A stretch of DNA of 64,000 bases. It comes from Streptomyces sp. NBC_01262. GTDB taxonomy: Bacteria; Actinomycetota; Actinomycetes; Streptomycetales; Streptomycetaceae. The DNA lies in assembly GCF_036226365.1 (NCBI RefSeq), contig NZ_CP108462.1:5595501-5659500 (forward strand), given 5' to 3'. A model generated the notes under the pieces. That model was not told where the DNA came from and made no database searches. It worked only from the letters and a program-made list of their open reading frames with translations. The position numbers and the translations under genes were made by a program. This document shows, piece after piece, positions 52,944-62,720 of this stretch (position 1 is its first letter; the number at the start of each line of letters is the position of its first letter).

Positions 52944-53870
52944 GTGGAACCTCCGCAGCAGCACCGGGTCACCGCGACCGCCACCGTCACCGCCTCCGAC
53001 GGCGTGCGGCTCGCGGTCTACGAACACCCCGGCCCCGCCGGCGCCCCCGTCATCCTCTGCGTGCACGGCTTCCCCGACGACCACCGGGTCTGGGACGGGG
53101 CCGCCGCCCGCCTCGCCGAGGAGGGCCGCTTCCGGGTCGTGACGTACGACGTACGAGGCGCCGGCGGCTCCGACGCGCCGCGCCGTACCCGTGCGTACCG
53201 CCTGGAGCAGCTCGCCGCCGACACCACCGCCGTGGCGGACGCGGTCAGCCCGGACGCGCCCGTCCATCTCCTGGCGCACGACTGGGGCTCGGTCCAGAGC
53301 TGGCACACGGTGACCACGCCGCATCTCGCCCACCGCTACGCGTCGATCACCTCGATATCCGGCCCCGACCTGGACCACACCGGCCGCTGGTTCCGCGCGG
53401 CCCGTCCGGGCGGTCTGGGCAAGCGCGCGCTGCAGTCGCTGGCCTGGCAGTACATCGGCTTCTTCCACCTCCCCGGCATCGCCGAACTCGCCTGCCGCAC
53501 CGGCTTCGTCGACTGGACGGCGGGAAGGCTCAGAAGGCGCCTGGAGACCGGCGAGGGCCCCGCGGACTACGGCCCCGGGCTCGCCGCCCGCAACCGGGCG
53601 GGGCTGAAGCTCTACCGGGCGAATGTGCTGCCGCGCATGCTCCGGCCCCGCCGGCGGGCGGCCGCACTGCCCGCGCAGGTGCTGGCGCCGAGCAGGGACG
53701 TGTTCGTACTCACCCCCTGGCAGACGGAGATCGCGGACTGGGCGCCGGGCACGGAGATCCACCGGCCGGAGGGCGGCCACTGGCTGCCGAGCCACCGTCC
53801 GGAGCTGGTGGCGGAGCTGGTGGCGCGCCTGGTGGACCGTACAGAGGGCACGGAGAAGGAGGCGGCATGA
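52944..53870 (+). CDS. Alpha/beta hydrolase (epoxide-hydrolase-like)
   Basis: A 308-aa hydrolase with oxyanion segment HGFPDDHRVW and nucleophile position AHDWGS, an Asp rather than Ser, as in epoxide hydrolases and dehalogenases. The general-base His is in EGGHWLPSH. GAGG precedes the GTG. It is the first gene of a three-gene operon; its stop overlaps the next ATG. Confidence 0.88.
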   Translation: MEPPQQHRVTATATVTASDGVRLAVYEHPGPAGAPVILCVHGFPDDHRVWDGAAARLAEEGRFRVVTYDVRGAGGSDAPRRTRAYRLEQLAADTTAVADAVSPDAPVHLLAHDWGSVQSWHTVTTPHLAHRYASITSISGPDLDHTGRWFRAARPGGLGKRALQSLAWQYIGFFHLPGIAELACRTGFVDWTAGRLRRRLETGEGPADYGPGLAARNRAGLKLYRANVLPRMLRPRRRAAALPAQVLAPSRDVFVLTPWQTEIADWAPGTEIHRPEGGHWLPSHRPELVAELVARLVDRTEGTEKEAA

Positions 53871-54730
53871 GCGACCGCGACCCCGAGCACATCGTCCTCA
53901 AGCCACGGGACGTGCAGTGGGACTGGACCGGCCTGCCCATGCACTATGTGGACGACGACCCCTTCCTCACCCACTTCGCGAACGTGCTCAACATCCTGCT
54001 TCCCGAGGGCGAGGAATGGTTCCTGACGGTCTTTCAGCAGGCCGTCCCGCTGATCAGGGACGACCTGCTGCGCGAGGACGTCATCGGGTTCATCGGCCAG
54101 GAGGCCACCCACGCCGCCGCCCACCAGAGCCTGCTCGCCCACCTCGCGGCCGAGGGGCTGGACACCGACCCCTTCATCGCCCAACTGCGCTGGTTCTTCC
54201 AGGACATGCTCGGCGACCGCGGCCTCACCGGGAAGGCCGCACACGGCTGGCTGGTCGAGCGGGTCGCGATCATCGCCGCCATCGAGCACGTCACCTCCTT
54301 CCTCGGCGACTGGATCCTCAACGCCCACGCCCTGGACCCGGTCAGCCACGCCCCCGCCGTCCTGGACCTCTACCGCTGGCACGGCGCGGAGGAGGTCGAG
54401 CACCGGGCCGTCGCCTTCGACCTGTTCACCCACCTCGACGGCCGCTACCGCACCCGCCTGCGCGCCCACCTCGCCGCCTTCCCGCTGGTCGTCTACTGGT
54501 GGATCCGGGGCCTGACCTGCCTCATGGCGGCCGATCCCCTACGCCCGGGCAAGCCCCGCTGGCGCGACTGGTACCGGGGCGCCCGGCGCGGCCTGCTGCC
54601 CAAGCCCCGCCATGTCCTCCGCCTCTTCTTCGCCTACCTCCGCCCCGGCTACCACCCCTCCCGGTACGGATCGACCGGCCAGGCCGTCGCCTACCTCGCC
54701 TCGTCCCCGGCCGCCCAGGCGGCGCTGTGA
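53867..54730 (+). CDS. PF10118-type metal-dependent hydrolase, ferritin-like
   Basis: A 287-aa helical protein with the metal-binding motifs QEATHAAAH, IEHVTSF and AEEVEHRAVAF, which resemble a di-iron centre. Members are annotated as metal-dependent hydrolases, though the motifs would equally suit an oxygen-using di-iron enzyme. Coupled to the hydrolase upstream and the reductase downstream (GTGA), which suggests reductase-fed oxidation of a lipid-like substrate. Confidence 0.85.
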   Translation: MSDRDPEHIVLKPRDVQWDWTGLPMHYVDDDPFLTHFANVLNILLPEGEEWFLTVFQQAVPLIRDDLLREDVIGFIGQEATHAAAHQSLLAHLAAEGLDTDPFIAQLRWFFQDMLGDRGLTGKAAHGWLVERVAIIAAIEHVTSFLGDWILNAHALDPVSHAPAVLDLYRWHGAEEVEHRAVAFDLFTHLDGRYRTRLRAHLAAFPLVVYWWIRGLTCLMAADPLRPGKPRWRDWYRGARRGLLPKPRHVLRLFFAYLRPGYHPSRYGSTGQAVAYLASSPAAQAAL

Positions 54731-55783
54731 CCGAGCCGCCGCTGACACCGTTCCTCGCCCTGCTGGCCAGGACCACCCCGGTCCTCGTACGCCGCGCCGC
54801 ACACCGCCGCATGCGCGAGCCGCGCGCCACACCGCCGCATGCGCGAGCCGCGCGCCGTCGAGCGCTCCCTCACCCTCGTCGTGAGCGAGGTACGGGTGGA
54901 GGCCGAGGACGTGGTCAGCCTGCGCCTCACCGGTGGGCCGCCGCTTCCCGCCTGGCGGCCCGGCGCCCACCTCGACCTGGACCTGCCGTCCGGGCGCCGC
55001 CGCCAGTACTCGCTGTGCGGCGACCCGGCGGACCGTACGTCCTACCGGATCGCGGTACGCCGCCTGCCCGACAGCGAAGGCGGCTCCCGCGAGATGCACA
55101 CCCTGCGCCCGGGCGCCCGCCTGCGCACCCAGGGCCCGCGCAACGCGTTCCCGCTGTCGCTCCCGGGGCCCGGGCCCGGCGCACCGGTGCTCTTCATCGC
55201 GGGCGGCATCGGCATCACGCCGATCCTCCCCATGGTCAGGGCCGCCGCCCACGCCGGCGCCGACTGGCGGCTGCTCTACACCGGCCGCAGCCGCGCCACC
55301 CTGCCGTTCCTGGACGAGCTGGACTCGCCCCGCGTGACCGTACGCACGGACGACGCGGACGGCGTCCCCACGGCGGAGGACCTGCTCTCGGGCGCGGCCG
55401 GTCCCGTCTACCTCTGCGGCCCGCCCGCCATGATCGCCTCCGTACGCGCCCAGTTCGCCGCCACCGGCGCCACCGGCCTGCACTTCGAGCGCTTCGCCAC
55501 GCCGCCCGTCACCGACGGCGCCCCCTTCGAGGTCCGACTCGGCCCCGGCGGCGAGATCCTGAAGGTCCCCGCCGACCGCTCGGCCCTGTCCGTCATCGCC
55601 GAGGCCCGCCCCGGCACGGCGTACTCCTGCCGCCAGGGCTTCTGCGGCACATGCCGCGTACGGGTCCTGGACGGCGAGGTCGCCCACCACGGCAGCGGCA
55701 CGGCCCGCCGCGCGGACGACGCGATGCTGATCTGCGTATCCCGCGCGGCAGAACCGGGCGGCCGCCTGACGCTCGATCTTTAG
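54727..55783 (+). CDS. PDR/VanB-type ferredoxin reductase, frame-disrupted near the 5' end
   Basis: The reductase proper (from 54839, 314 aa) has a flavin domain (RRQYSLCGDP), an NAD-binding domain (GGIGITPILPM) and a C-terminal 2Fe-2S domain (SCRQGFCGTCRVR, distal Cys in ICVSRA). The natural start is probably the GTG at 54727, which overlaps the upstream stop and gives MTEPPLTPFLALLARTTPVL. A 28-bp tandem duplication at 54801-54856 shifts this frame, so the first 28 residues are cut off. A duplicated ATG at 54839 stands in the right frame and may rescue translation. Confidence 0.85.
54801..54856. repeat. 28-bp tandem duplication
   Basis: Positions 54801-54828 and 54829-54856 are identical. 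Each copy includes CCGCATGCGCGAGCC, so each has an ATG. Twenty-eight is not a multiple of three, hence a frameshift; removal of one copy would restore one uninterrupted gene. Confidence 0.93.
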
Positions 55784-56163
55784 TGCGGCGACGGCGAACG
55801 TTCCGCCGCGCTGCGCTCCACGCAGAACTCGTTGCCCTCGATGTCCGCCAGGGTCGCCCAGCCCGTGCCGTCCGGGCGCCGGTGGTCGCCGACGAGGGTG
55901 GCGCCGAGGCCCAGGAGCCGGTCGACCTCCTCGTCGCGGGTGCGGTCCTGCGGCTGGATGTCCAGGTGCACGCGGTTCTTGCCGGACTTGGGCTCCGGAA
56001 CGGTGATGAACAGCAGCGAGCCCGCGGGGGTCTCGACCAGCGCCTCCGGGTCGCCCGGTTTGTCGTCCTCGTGCAGCGACGCGTCCAGCACGGCGGCCCA
56101 GAAGCCGCCGAGCCGGTACGCGTCGGAACAGTCGATGGTGATGTGCCTGATCAGGGAAGTCAT
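55780..56163 (-). CDS. VOC/glyoxalase-like protein
   Basis: A 127-aa single-domain vicinal-oxygen-chelate protein (RHITIDCSDAYRLGGFWAAVL, then NRVHLDIQ and TLADIEGNEFCV). This pattern is common in actinobacteria, where it usually has no known substrate. It overlaps the reductase stop by 4 nt. Confidence 0.9.
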   Translation of the reverse strand: MTSLIRHITIDCSDAYRLGGFWAAVLDASLHEDDKPGDPEALVETPAGSLLFITVPEPKSGKNRVHLDIQPQDRTRDEEVDRLLGLGATLVGDHRRPDGTGWATLADIEGNEFCVERSAAERSPSPH

Positions 56164-56187
56164 GGCGGCAACTGTGCCGCAACCGCC

Positions 56188-56206
56188 AACTCCCGGCCAG
56201 GGAGTT
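56188..56206. terminator. Small hairpin between a secreted-protein gene and the VOC gene
   Basis: AACTCCC-GGCCA-GGGAGTT, a 7-bp stem, stands 15 bases beyond the stop of the secreted-protein gene on the minus strand. It could end that transcript or bind a regulator of the VOC gene. Confidence 0.45.
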
Positions 56207-56220
56207 AGAGGCGAGGCCTC

Positions 56221-56751
56221 TTAGATCAGGCCCAGGTCGGCGACCGGGCTGCCCTGCACCACCGGGGCGACGATGCCGGCCTTCGGGGCGACCAGGCGCG
56301 GCAGCCGCTGCTCGCCGATCTCGGGTGCGTCGAAGGGCATCCCCAGGACGACGCCGGGCGTCGCGGCCTTCAGCGGCACCGCGGGCGTGGAAAGCCGCTG
56401 GGTGTTCTTGCCCAGCAGGTTGGGCAGCGGCGTCTCGACATCGAGCCGCGGGACCTTGGCGTGGGCCGGCACCGGCGGGATGAGGGTGTCGGGCAACACC
56501 GCGCCCGGGGCCCGGTGCGGCAGGGCGGTGGGGCGCTTGGCGGTGGGTGTGGCCAGCATGCCGTTCACGGTGGGCGCCTTGAACGGCGACAGGGCCTCCA
56601 GCCTGTGCAGCGGGATGTCCACGGGCGTCTCCGCCGGGGCGTTGGGGAGGGCCCCGGGCTGTTCCGCCGCGGCGGCGGCAGGTGCGACCGCCGCGGCGAT
56701 GGCGCATACGGCGAGCACGGCGCCGGCGCCGGCGCCCAAGGTGAGCTTCAT
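56221..56751 (-). CDS. Secreted hypothetical protein
   Basis: A 176-aa protein with a signal (MKLTLGAGAGAVLAVCAIAA, cleavage in the Ala run). The mature part is rich in Pro, Ala and Leu, with repeats of the kind NLLGKN and LPRLVAPK and no Cys. It looks like a short cell-surface protein, but no family was recognised. Confidence 0.75.
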   Translation of the reverse strand: MKLTLGAGAGAVLAVCAIAAAVAPAAAAAEQPGALPNAPAETPVDIPLHRLEALSPFKAPTVNGMLATPTAKRPTALPHRAPGAVLPDTLIPPVPAHAKVPRLDVETPLPNLLGKNTQRLSTPAVPLKAATPGVVLGMPFDAPEIGEQRLPRLVAPKAGIVAPVVQGSPVADLGLI

Positions 56752-56856
56752 ATGGGTGTCTCGTTCCTGATCGACGTCTCCTGCCACAGCAGGAACGAGT
56801 CGGACAGCCGCACCATCACATACGTCACCCGTTTGCCACACCGGCCACCGCAGGGC

Positions 56857-57885
56857 TCACGCGGAGAGCGGATCGATCACCATCGGCACGACCCTGCCCT
56901 CCATCATCGCGCCCACCCCCCGAACCGAGCACACGTCCGGCTGCTCGGCGATGCTCACCGGCATCCCGGTCGCCTGCCGCAGCATCGCGTCCAGCCCCGG
57001 CATCAGCGCGCTGCCGCCGGCCAGCATGATCCCCCGGTCCGTCAGATCGGCCACCAGGTCCGGCGGGCACCGCCGCAGTACGGCGCCGATCCCGTCCACG
57101 ATGGACGCCATCGGCGTGAGGATCGCGTGCCGCACGCTCTCCGTGTCGACGGACACCGTACGGGCCAGGCCGCTCGCCACGTCCCGGCCCTGCACCTCGG
57201 CGCTGCGGATGGTCGGGCCCGGCATGGACAGGATCAGGTGCAGCGGGCGTACGGACTGGCTCGGCAGCATCAGCTCGTGCTGGTTGCGCAGGTGCTGGAC
57301 CACCGCGTGGTCGATCGCGTCACCGCCGACCGAGACCGTCTCCGCCGCCACGATCGCGCCCAGCGACAGCACCGCGATCTGGGTCGTCGACGCCCCGCTC
57401 AGCATGATCATCGTCGCCTCCGGCTGCTCCACCGGCAGCCCGCAGCCCACCGCCGCCGCGATGAGGGAGTCCACCAGCTCCACGCGCCGCGCCCCGAGCC
57501 CGTACAGCGTCTCCGTCGCCGACCGCTGGGCCAGGGTCGAGCAGGCGTGCGGCATGCACACCGCCGCCCGCAGCATCGGCTTGCGCCGCCAGGCCTTGCG
57601 GAGCTGCCCGCCCAGCAGATGGCGCAGCATCCGCTGCGCCATGTCGATGTCGACCACCATCCCCGACTGGATCGGCCGCACCACCCTGATGTGGTCCGGC
57701 GTCCGCCCCGTCATCTGCTGCGCCAGCGCCCCCACCGCGATCAGCGCCCCCGACCGCGCGTCCACCGCCGCCACGCTCGGCTCGTCCACCACGAGCCCCG
57801 AGCCCTTCAGATACACCCGGGTCCTCGCGGCACCCAGATCGACGGCCACAGAACAACGGCGCAACTGCGCGAGGCTGACGGTCAC
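56857..57885 (-). CDS. MreB/actin-like protein
   Basis: A 342-aa actin-fold ATPase of the MreB type. The phosphate loop is SVAVDLGAARTRVYLKG, the linker has VVRPIQSGMVVDID, and ATMIMLSGASTTQIAVLSLG and GIMLAGGSALMPGLDAML bind nucleotide. It is more divergent than the main MreB: the usual EP-rich and GGGG signatures are altered. GGGGAGGA lies 6 nt before the GTG. It may be a second, spore- or development-linked paralogue. It is divergent from a PP2C gene. Confidence 0.88.
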   Translation of the reverse strand: MTVSLAQLRRCSVAVDLGAARTRVYLKGSGLVVDEPSVAAVDARSGALIAVGALAQQMTGRTPDHIRVVRPIQSGMVVDIDMAQRMLRHLLGGQLRKAWRRKPMLRAAVCMPHACSTLAQRSATETLYGLGARRVELVDSLIAAAVGCGLPVEQPEATMIMLSGASTTQIAVLSLGAIVAAETVSVGGDAIDHAVVQHLRNQHELMLPSQSVRPLHLILSMPGPTIRSAEVQGRDVASGLARTVSVDTESVRHAILTPMASIVDGIGAVLRRCPPDLVADLTDRGIMLAGGSALMPGLDAMLRQATGMPVSIAEQPDVCSVRGVGAMMEGRVVPMVIDPLSA

Positions 57886-57903
57886 AGCAGATCCTCCCCG
57901 AAG

Positions 57904-57915
57904 GGTCCGCGGACC
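57904..57915. promoter_or_regulatory. Palindrome in the MreB-like/phosphatase divergent region
   Basis: GGTCCGCGGACC is a perfect 12-bp palindrome 18 bases before the mreB-like start. A regulator site is inferred. Confidence 0.35.
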
Positions 57916-58044
57916 GCTCCGACGGCGGTCCTCATTGTCATCGTCAGCGCGGTTGCGCTTCGGCGCGCGCGGTGCTGCTCCCTCCGGGGTGCGCCCCCGG
58001 TTCCACGGGATGCCGAGGGAGCGGCCGGGGGCGATCATGGAGCC

Positions 58045-59751
58045 GTGAGCGGCAGCGACAGGGAAGCGGTCCCACCGGTCCCACTGGAGGAGGCCGTCCT
58101 GCGCGACGTGCTGGCCGGCACCCCGGCGGGCATCGGCATTCTGGGACCTGACCTGCGGTACCGCTACGTGAACCCGGCGCTGGCGGCCATGAACGGCGTC
58201 CCGGCCGCCGCCCACATCGGACGGACGATCACCGAGCTGCTCCCGGACCTGGACGACCCCGGCGAGACCGTACTGCGCCAGGTCCTGGCCGACGGGCGCC
58301 CCCGGGAGCTGACCTCCAGCGGCCACACGCAGGCAGCGTCCGGCCTGGAGCGCCGCTACTGGCACGGGGCGTACCACCGCCTCCAGGCGGCCGACGGCAC
58401 CGTCACCGGCATCGTGGGCATCGTCCTGGAGGTGAGCGCCTCCCGCCAGGAGCAGCGCGACCTCGAACGCGCCCGGGAACGGCTGACGCTGCTGGACCGC
58501 GCGGCCACCGCGATCGGCACGACGCTGGAAATGGACACGACCTGCGCCGAGCTGGCCGACTTCCTGGTCCCGCTGCTCGCCGATGTCGCCACCGTGGAGG
58601 TGCTGCCCCCGGAGCGGCCGCACGGCGCGGCCGTACGCCCGCCCCCGCACGGGATCCTGCGGCTGCGCCGCGCGGGGATGGCGGCGCTGCCGAACCTCCG
58701 CGAGCAGGTGCGGATCTTCGGCGTGCCGGGGACGTACGTCGACTACCAGCCGACGTCCTCGATCCCGCGCTGCCTGGCCTCCGGCAAGCCGATCCTGGAG
58801 AACCTCCCCACCGACGACGAGCTCGGCGGCATGGCCCCCAGCAGCGAGCGGGTCGCCGCGTACCGGGCCGTGGGCATCCACTCGGCCCTGGTCGTCCCGC
58901 TCGCGGCCCGCGGCCATCCGGTGGGCACCGTGACCATGGTGCGGGCCGGGGACTCGCCCGCCTTCACCGACGAGGACGTGGTGGCCGCCCAGGACCTGGC
59001 CACCCGGGCCGCGATCACCCTGGACAACGCCCGCCGCTACACCCGGGAGCACGGCATCGCGCTGGAGCTGCAGCGCGCTCTGCTGTCGGAGCCGGGCAGC
59101 CCGTACCCGGACGTGGAGGTGGCGTTCCGCTACCAGCCGGCCGGGAGCAGCGCGCTGGTCGGCGGCGACTGGTACGACACCGTACGGCTGCCACTGGGGC
59201 GCACGCTGCTCGCGATGGGCGATGTCATGGGGCACGGCGTCGAGGCCTCGGTCGACATGAGCCAGTACCGCTCGATGCTGCGCTTCGTGTCGTCCGCCGA
59301 CCTCCCGCCGCACCGCATCCTGCGCCGCCTGGACACCCTGATCTCCGAGACCGAGTCCGGCCGCCCCGCCACCTGCCTGCTCGCCCTGATCGACCCGACC
59401 AGGGGCCGCTGCTCCTACGCGAGCGCCGGGCATCTGCCGCCCGCGATCCTCCGCTCCGACGGTGCCACCGAGATCATCGGGCTCCCCGTCGGCCCGCCGC
59501 TGGGCACCGGCCACGGCGGCTACGAGCTGCTGTCGCGGCCGTACACCCCAGGCGATGTCCTGCTGATGTACACGGACGGCCTCCTCGAACGCCGGGGCGA
59601 GGACATCGACGTGTCGCTGGCCCGGCTGGCGGCGCTGCGGCTGCCCACGGACGGCGACATCGGACCGTTGGTCGACAACGTGCTGGCGCTGCTGGTCACG
59701 GAGGAGGCCGAGGACGACATCGCGGTCCTGGCCGCGCGTATCACCAGGTGA
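58045..59751 (+). CDS. PAS-GAF-SpoIIE phosphatase
   Basis: A 568-aa protein with a PAS domain (GILGPDLRYRYVNPALAAMNG), a GAF domain and a PP2C domain with GGDWYDTVRLP, GDVMGHGVEAS and YTDGLLERRGED. The anti-sigma-type kinase domain at the C-terminus of the other SpoIIE protein in this window is absent. It is probably a phosphatase for an anti-anti-sigma factor. The GTG start follows GGAG closely; other starts are out of frame. Confidence 0.88.
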   Translation: MSGSDREAVPPVPLEEAVLRDVLAGTPAGIGILGPDLRYRYVNPALAAMNGVPAAAHIGRTITELLPDLDDPGETVLRQVLADGRPRELTSSGHTQAASGLERRYWHGAYHRLQAADGTVTGIVGIVLEVSASRQEQRDLERARERLTLLDRAATAIGTTLEMDTTCAELADFLVPLLADVATVEVLPPERPHGAAVRPPPHGILRLRRAGMAALPNLREQVRIFGVPGTYVDYQPTSSIPRCLASGKPILENLPTDDELGGMAPSSERVAAYRAVGIHSALVVPLAARGHPVGTVTMVRAGDSPAFTDEDVVAAQDLATRAAITLDNARRYTREHGIALELQRALLSEPGSPYPDVEVAFRYQPAGSSALVGGDWYDTVRLPLGRTLLAMGDVMGHGVEASVDMSQYRSMLRFVSSADLPPHRILRRLDTLISETESGRPATCLLALIDPTRGRCSYASAGHLPPAILRSDGATEIIGLPVGPPLGTGHGGYELLSRPYTPGDVLLMYTDGLLERRGEDIDVSLARLAALRLPTDGDIGPLVDNVLALLVTEEAEDDIAVLAARITR

Positions 59752-59760
59752 CCCGGGCCA

Positions 59761-59794
59761 GGTGACCCCGGACGGGTGACCCCGGACGGGTGAC
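59761..59794. repeat. 14-bp tandem repeat between phosphatase and M23 genes
   Basis: GGTGACCCCGGACG occurs twice in a row and begins a third time (GGTGAC). It fills part of the 94-bp gap. Confidence 0.7.
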
Positions 59795-59845
59795 GCCCGA
59801 GCGTGTCGGCCCGTCACCCGGCATGCGCGTGGCGAGGATCGGGCG

Positions 59846-60940
59846 ATGTGCCGCCGAGCCGCTGTTCACGCCGTCCTGTGTCTCGCGCTGGCCTTATCCG
59901 TCGGCTCCCTCGGCCCCGCGCGGGCCGCCGACAATCCCGCGGTCACCGTCGACCGGCTGTACCACGAGGCCGCCGAGGCGGTGCGCTCGTACGAGACCGT
60001 ACGCGCGGCCGTGGACCGCAAGCGGCGGGAACTGGCCGCACTGCGGCATGCGCAGGCCGAGCTACGGCGCCAACTGGGGCCGCTGCGCGAGCGGATCGGG
60101 GAGATGGCCCGCAGGCAGTACCGCGACGGCGGCCTCCCGCCGTCCGCCCGGCTGTTCCTGTCCGGGGCCCCCGACGAGCTGCTGGAGGGGGCGACGCTGC
60201 TGCGCGAGGGCGACCACGCCACCGCGGGCCTGCTGGACGCCCGCGACCGCGCGCAGCGCCGCCTGCACACCGCCGCGGTGGCCGCCGACCGGGTGCTGGG
60301 CCGGCTCACCGCCGACGCCGCCCGCCAGGCCGCGATCAAGCGGCGCATCGAGGCGAAGCTGACCCGCGCCCAAGCCGTCCTGCGCATGCAGCGGGAACAA
60401 CAGGAGCAGCGGGAACGGCGGCAGGCAACGCCGCATGCGCATGAGCCCCGCCAGGACTGCCCGCGCGCCCCGCGCACCGAGCAGCCCCGCCACCGCCCCT
60501 CACCGCCCGGCGCCCAGGCGCCCGCCACCTGGGTCAGCCCCGTCGAGCACTACCGCCTCACCGCCGGCTTCGCCAGCACCGGCACCCACTGGGCGCACCG
60601 CCACACCGGCCAGGACTTCGCGGTCCCGGTCGGCACCCCCGTACGGGCGGTGGGCGACGGCACCGTCATCCTCGCCGGGTGCGGCGACGGCTTCGGCAAC
60701 CAGATCGTCATCCAGCACCCCTGCGGCTACTACACGCAGTACGCCCACCTCTCCCTCCTGGAGGCCGAGCCCGGCGACCGGGTCCGCGCCGGCGACCGCA
60801 TCGGCCTGTCCGGCACCAGCGGCAACTCCACAGGCCCGCATCTGCACTTCGAGGTGCGGGTCACCCCGCTGCTCGGCTCCGGCGTCGACCCGGTGCCGTG
60901 GATGGCCGAACACGGCGTGATCCTTCAGGACACCCCGTAG
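59846..60940 (+). CDS. Secreted M23 peptidase with coiled coil
   Basis: A 364-aa cell-wall hydrolase, EnvC-like in layout. A signal (AVLCLALALSVGSLG) is followed by a charged coiled coil of about 150 residues (KRRELAALRHAQAELRRQL) and a LytM domain with zinc ligands HTGQDFAV and GPHLHFEV. The zinc site is complete, so it should cleave peptidoglycan crosslinks. Confidence 0.92.
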   Translation: MCRRAAVHAVLCLALALSVGSLGPARAADNPAVTVDRLYHEAAEAVRSYETVRAAVDRKRRELAALRHAQAELRRQLGPLRERIGEMARRQYRDGGLPPSARLFLSGAPDELLEGATLLREGDHATAGLLDARDRAQRRLHTAAVAADRVLGRLTADAARQAAIKRRIEAKLTRAQAVLRMQREQQEQRERRQATPHAHEPRQDCPRAPRTEQPRHRPSPPGAQAPATWVSPVEHYRLTAGFASTGTHWAHRHTGQDFAVPVGTPVRAVGDGTVILAGCGDGFGNQIVIQHPCGYYTQYAHLSLLEAEPGDRVRAGDRIGLSGTSGNSTGPHLHFEVRVTPLLGSGVDPVPWMAEHGVILQDTP

Positions 60941-61034
60941 GCCCCCTGGCTCACAGGAGTGTTACAGGGCCCCGCTAATATGCGCTTTCCGGCGATCTTC
61001 TTTGACGCCGATATGACCTGTGGGGGGTCCCTGT

Positions 61035-62720
61035 ATGCGCACATCGCGCGCGATTCGGCCTGCCGTCTTCCGTACCGCGGCCGCATTCGTCATCACCACC
61101 GCCCTCGCCGCCGGGCCCCTGGCCGCGGCGGCGCCGGCCTTCGCCGCCGACGCGACCGTCGCGTCCGTGGCCACCGCCGACGACGGCACGCTCTCCGTCG
61201 AGCTTCCCGACGCGTCCGCCCTCTGGGTGAAGGTCAGCGTCCGGGCCTCGGCCGACCCCGACCTCGCCCCGGTCTGGACCAGCGACGAACTGTCGTACGG
61301 CGGCGGGCAGGGCTGGCACACGGACAAGCCCGTCAGCCTGCCCGCCGAACTCGCCTACGGCGAGTATCCGGTGGACGTGGACTACCGCCTGCCCGGCGGC
61401 ACCGTCCAGCACTGGAGCGGCGCCGAGCACGGCGCGTCCGGCCTGCTGAGCTACCGGCTGCACACCGGGGTGGCGTCGGTCGCCTACGACCGCGAGTACA
61501 CCGACTTCGACCACCGCAGCCCGGTCGTCAGCGGCACGGTGACCTCGTACGACCCGGTGACCGGCACCACGTCACCGGCCAGGGCCGGCACGACGGTGAA
61601 GGTGAGCTGGTCCGCTTCCGTCGGCGTCGACCAGAAGTCCGGTACGGCGACCGCCGTTTCGGACGACACGGGCGCCTTCCAGGTGGCCGTCACACCGGGC
61701 GGCTCGATCACGTCGGGCAGCGCCACCGTGGTCGAGCCCGCCGCCGACACCGACCCGGACGTGTCCACGGGCCTGCCCGCGCTGCCGGCGCACACCACCA
61801 CGTACCGGATCAGCGCCGACGGCAACCACGCCAGCGTGCACAAGGGCAAGACCTTCACCGTGAAGGGCTCGGTCCTGAAGCTGACCGACGACGGCTGGAA
61901 GCCCTTCGCCGACGCGCCCCTGGTCACCACCCCGCAGCCCCCGGACAGCTACCGCTACACGACGCCCGGGCTGATGGGCACCGGCACGAGCACCGCGACG
62001 GGCACCTTCTCCTACCCGGTGACGGCCACCAAGACCACGTACTACTACTCCTACGTCCAGCCGTCCGCGTACCTGAGTACCCTCCCCTACGCGGAGAACT
62101 ACATCACCGTCCCGACCGCGGGCTCCTTCAAGGACGTCAAGCTGACGGTCGACGCCTACCGCCAGGTGACGGCGAAGGGCAAGCTGCTCGGGTCGTGCGG
62201 GACAGCGGCGCTGACCCTGCAGTACTCGAAGAACGGCAGCAGCGGCTGGAAGACCATCGGCTCCGGCAAGGCCGGGGACCAGTACTCCAGCGGGTGCTCC
62301 TTCTCGCTCAAGGGATACGGCTCCACGGACGGTTACTACCGCGTCCGCCACGCCGAGTCGGACCGCATGCTGGAGGCGATCTCCGCCAAGAAGCGGCTGA
62401 ACCGCGTCGAGACGCGCATCATCGGCTTCGACATGACGCCCAACAGCCCTGCCGTCAACGGCAAGCTGACCGCCAAGGGCACGCTGCAGTACAAGTCGGG
62501 CGGTAAGTGGAAGGCCTACAAGGGCGGAAAGATCGTCGTGGTCTTCCGGCCGAAGGGCGACAGCAACTGGTACTGGACAGTCAAGGGAACGACCGACTCC
62601 AAGGGCCACTTCAGCCTCAGGACGAAGGCCTACCAGGACGGCACCTGGGCCACCTATCTCGCCGCCGACGCCAAGCACTTCTACAGCGAGTCGAAGACGG
62701 AGTACGTCAATGCCCGTTAA
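61035..62720 (+). CDS. Secreted multi-domain beta protein, unknown function
   Basis: A 561-aa exported protein (signal PAVFRTAAAFVITTALAA, cleavage near AFAADA). The N-terminal part is Ig-like. The C-terminal third has a repeat found in several Streptomyces secreted proteins (QVTAKGKLLG, LTLQYSKNGSSGWKTIG, then KLTAKGTLQYKSGGKWKAY). No catalytic motif was seen. A paralogue follows and overlaps its stop. Confidence 0.85.
   Translation: MRTSRAIRPAVFRTAAAFVITTALAAGPLAAAAPAFAADATVASVATADDGTLSVELPDASALWVKVSVRASADPDLAPVWTSDELSYGGGQGWHTDKPVSLPAELAYGEYPVDVDYRLPGGTVQHWSGAEHGASGLLSYRLHTGVASVAYDREYTDFDHRSPVVSGTVTSYDPVTGTTSPARAGTTVKVSWSASVGVDQKSGTATAVSDDTGAFQVAVTPGGSITSGSATVVEPAADTDPDVSTGLPALPAHTTTYRISADGNHASVHKGKTFTVKGSVLKLTDDGWKPFADAPLVTTPQPPDSYRYTTPGLMGTGTSTATGTFSYPVTATKTTYYYSYVQPSAYLSTLPYAENYITVPTAGSFKDVKLTVDAYRQVTAKGKLLGSCGTAALTLQYSKNGSSGWKTIGSGKAGDQYSSGCSFSLKGYGSTDGYYRVRHAESDRMLEAISAKKRLNRVETRIIGFDMTPNSPAVNGKLTAKGTLQYKSGGKWKAYKGGKIVVVFRPKGDSNWYWTVKGTTDSKGHFSLRTKAYQDGTWATYLAADAKHFYSESKTEYVNAR

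Noticed and set aside
56758-58044. Upstream extension of the PAS-GAF-SpoIIE phosphatase frame through the MreB-like gene
   Set aside because: It is antisense to the MreB-like gene; the PAS domain begins soon after the GTG at 58045.
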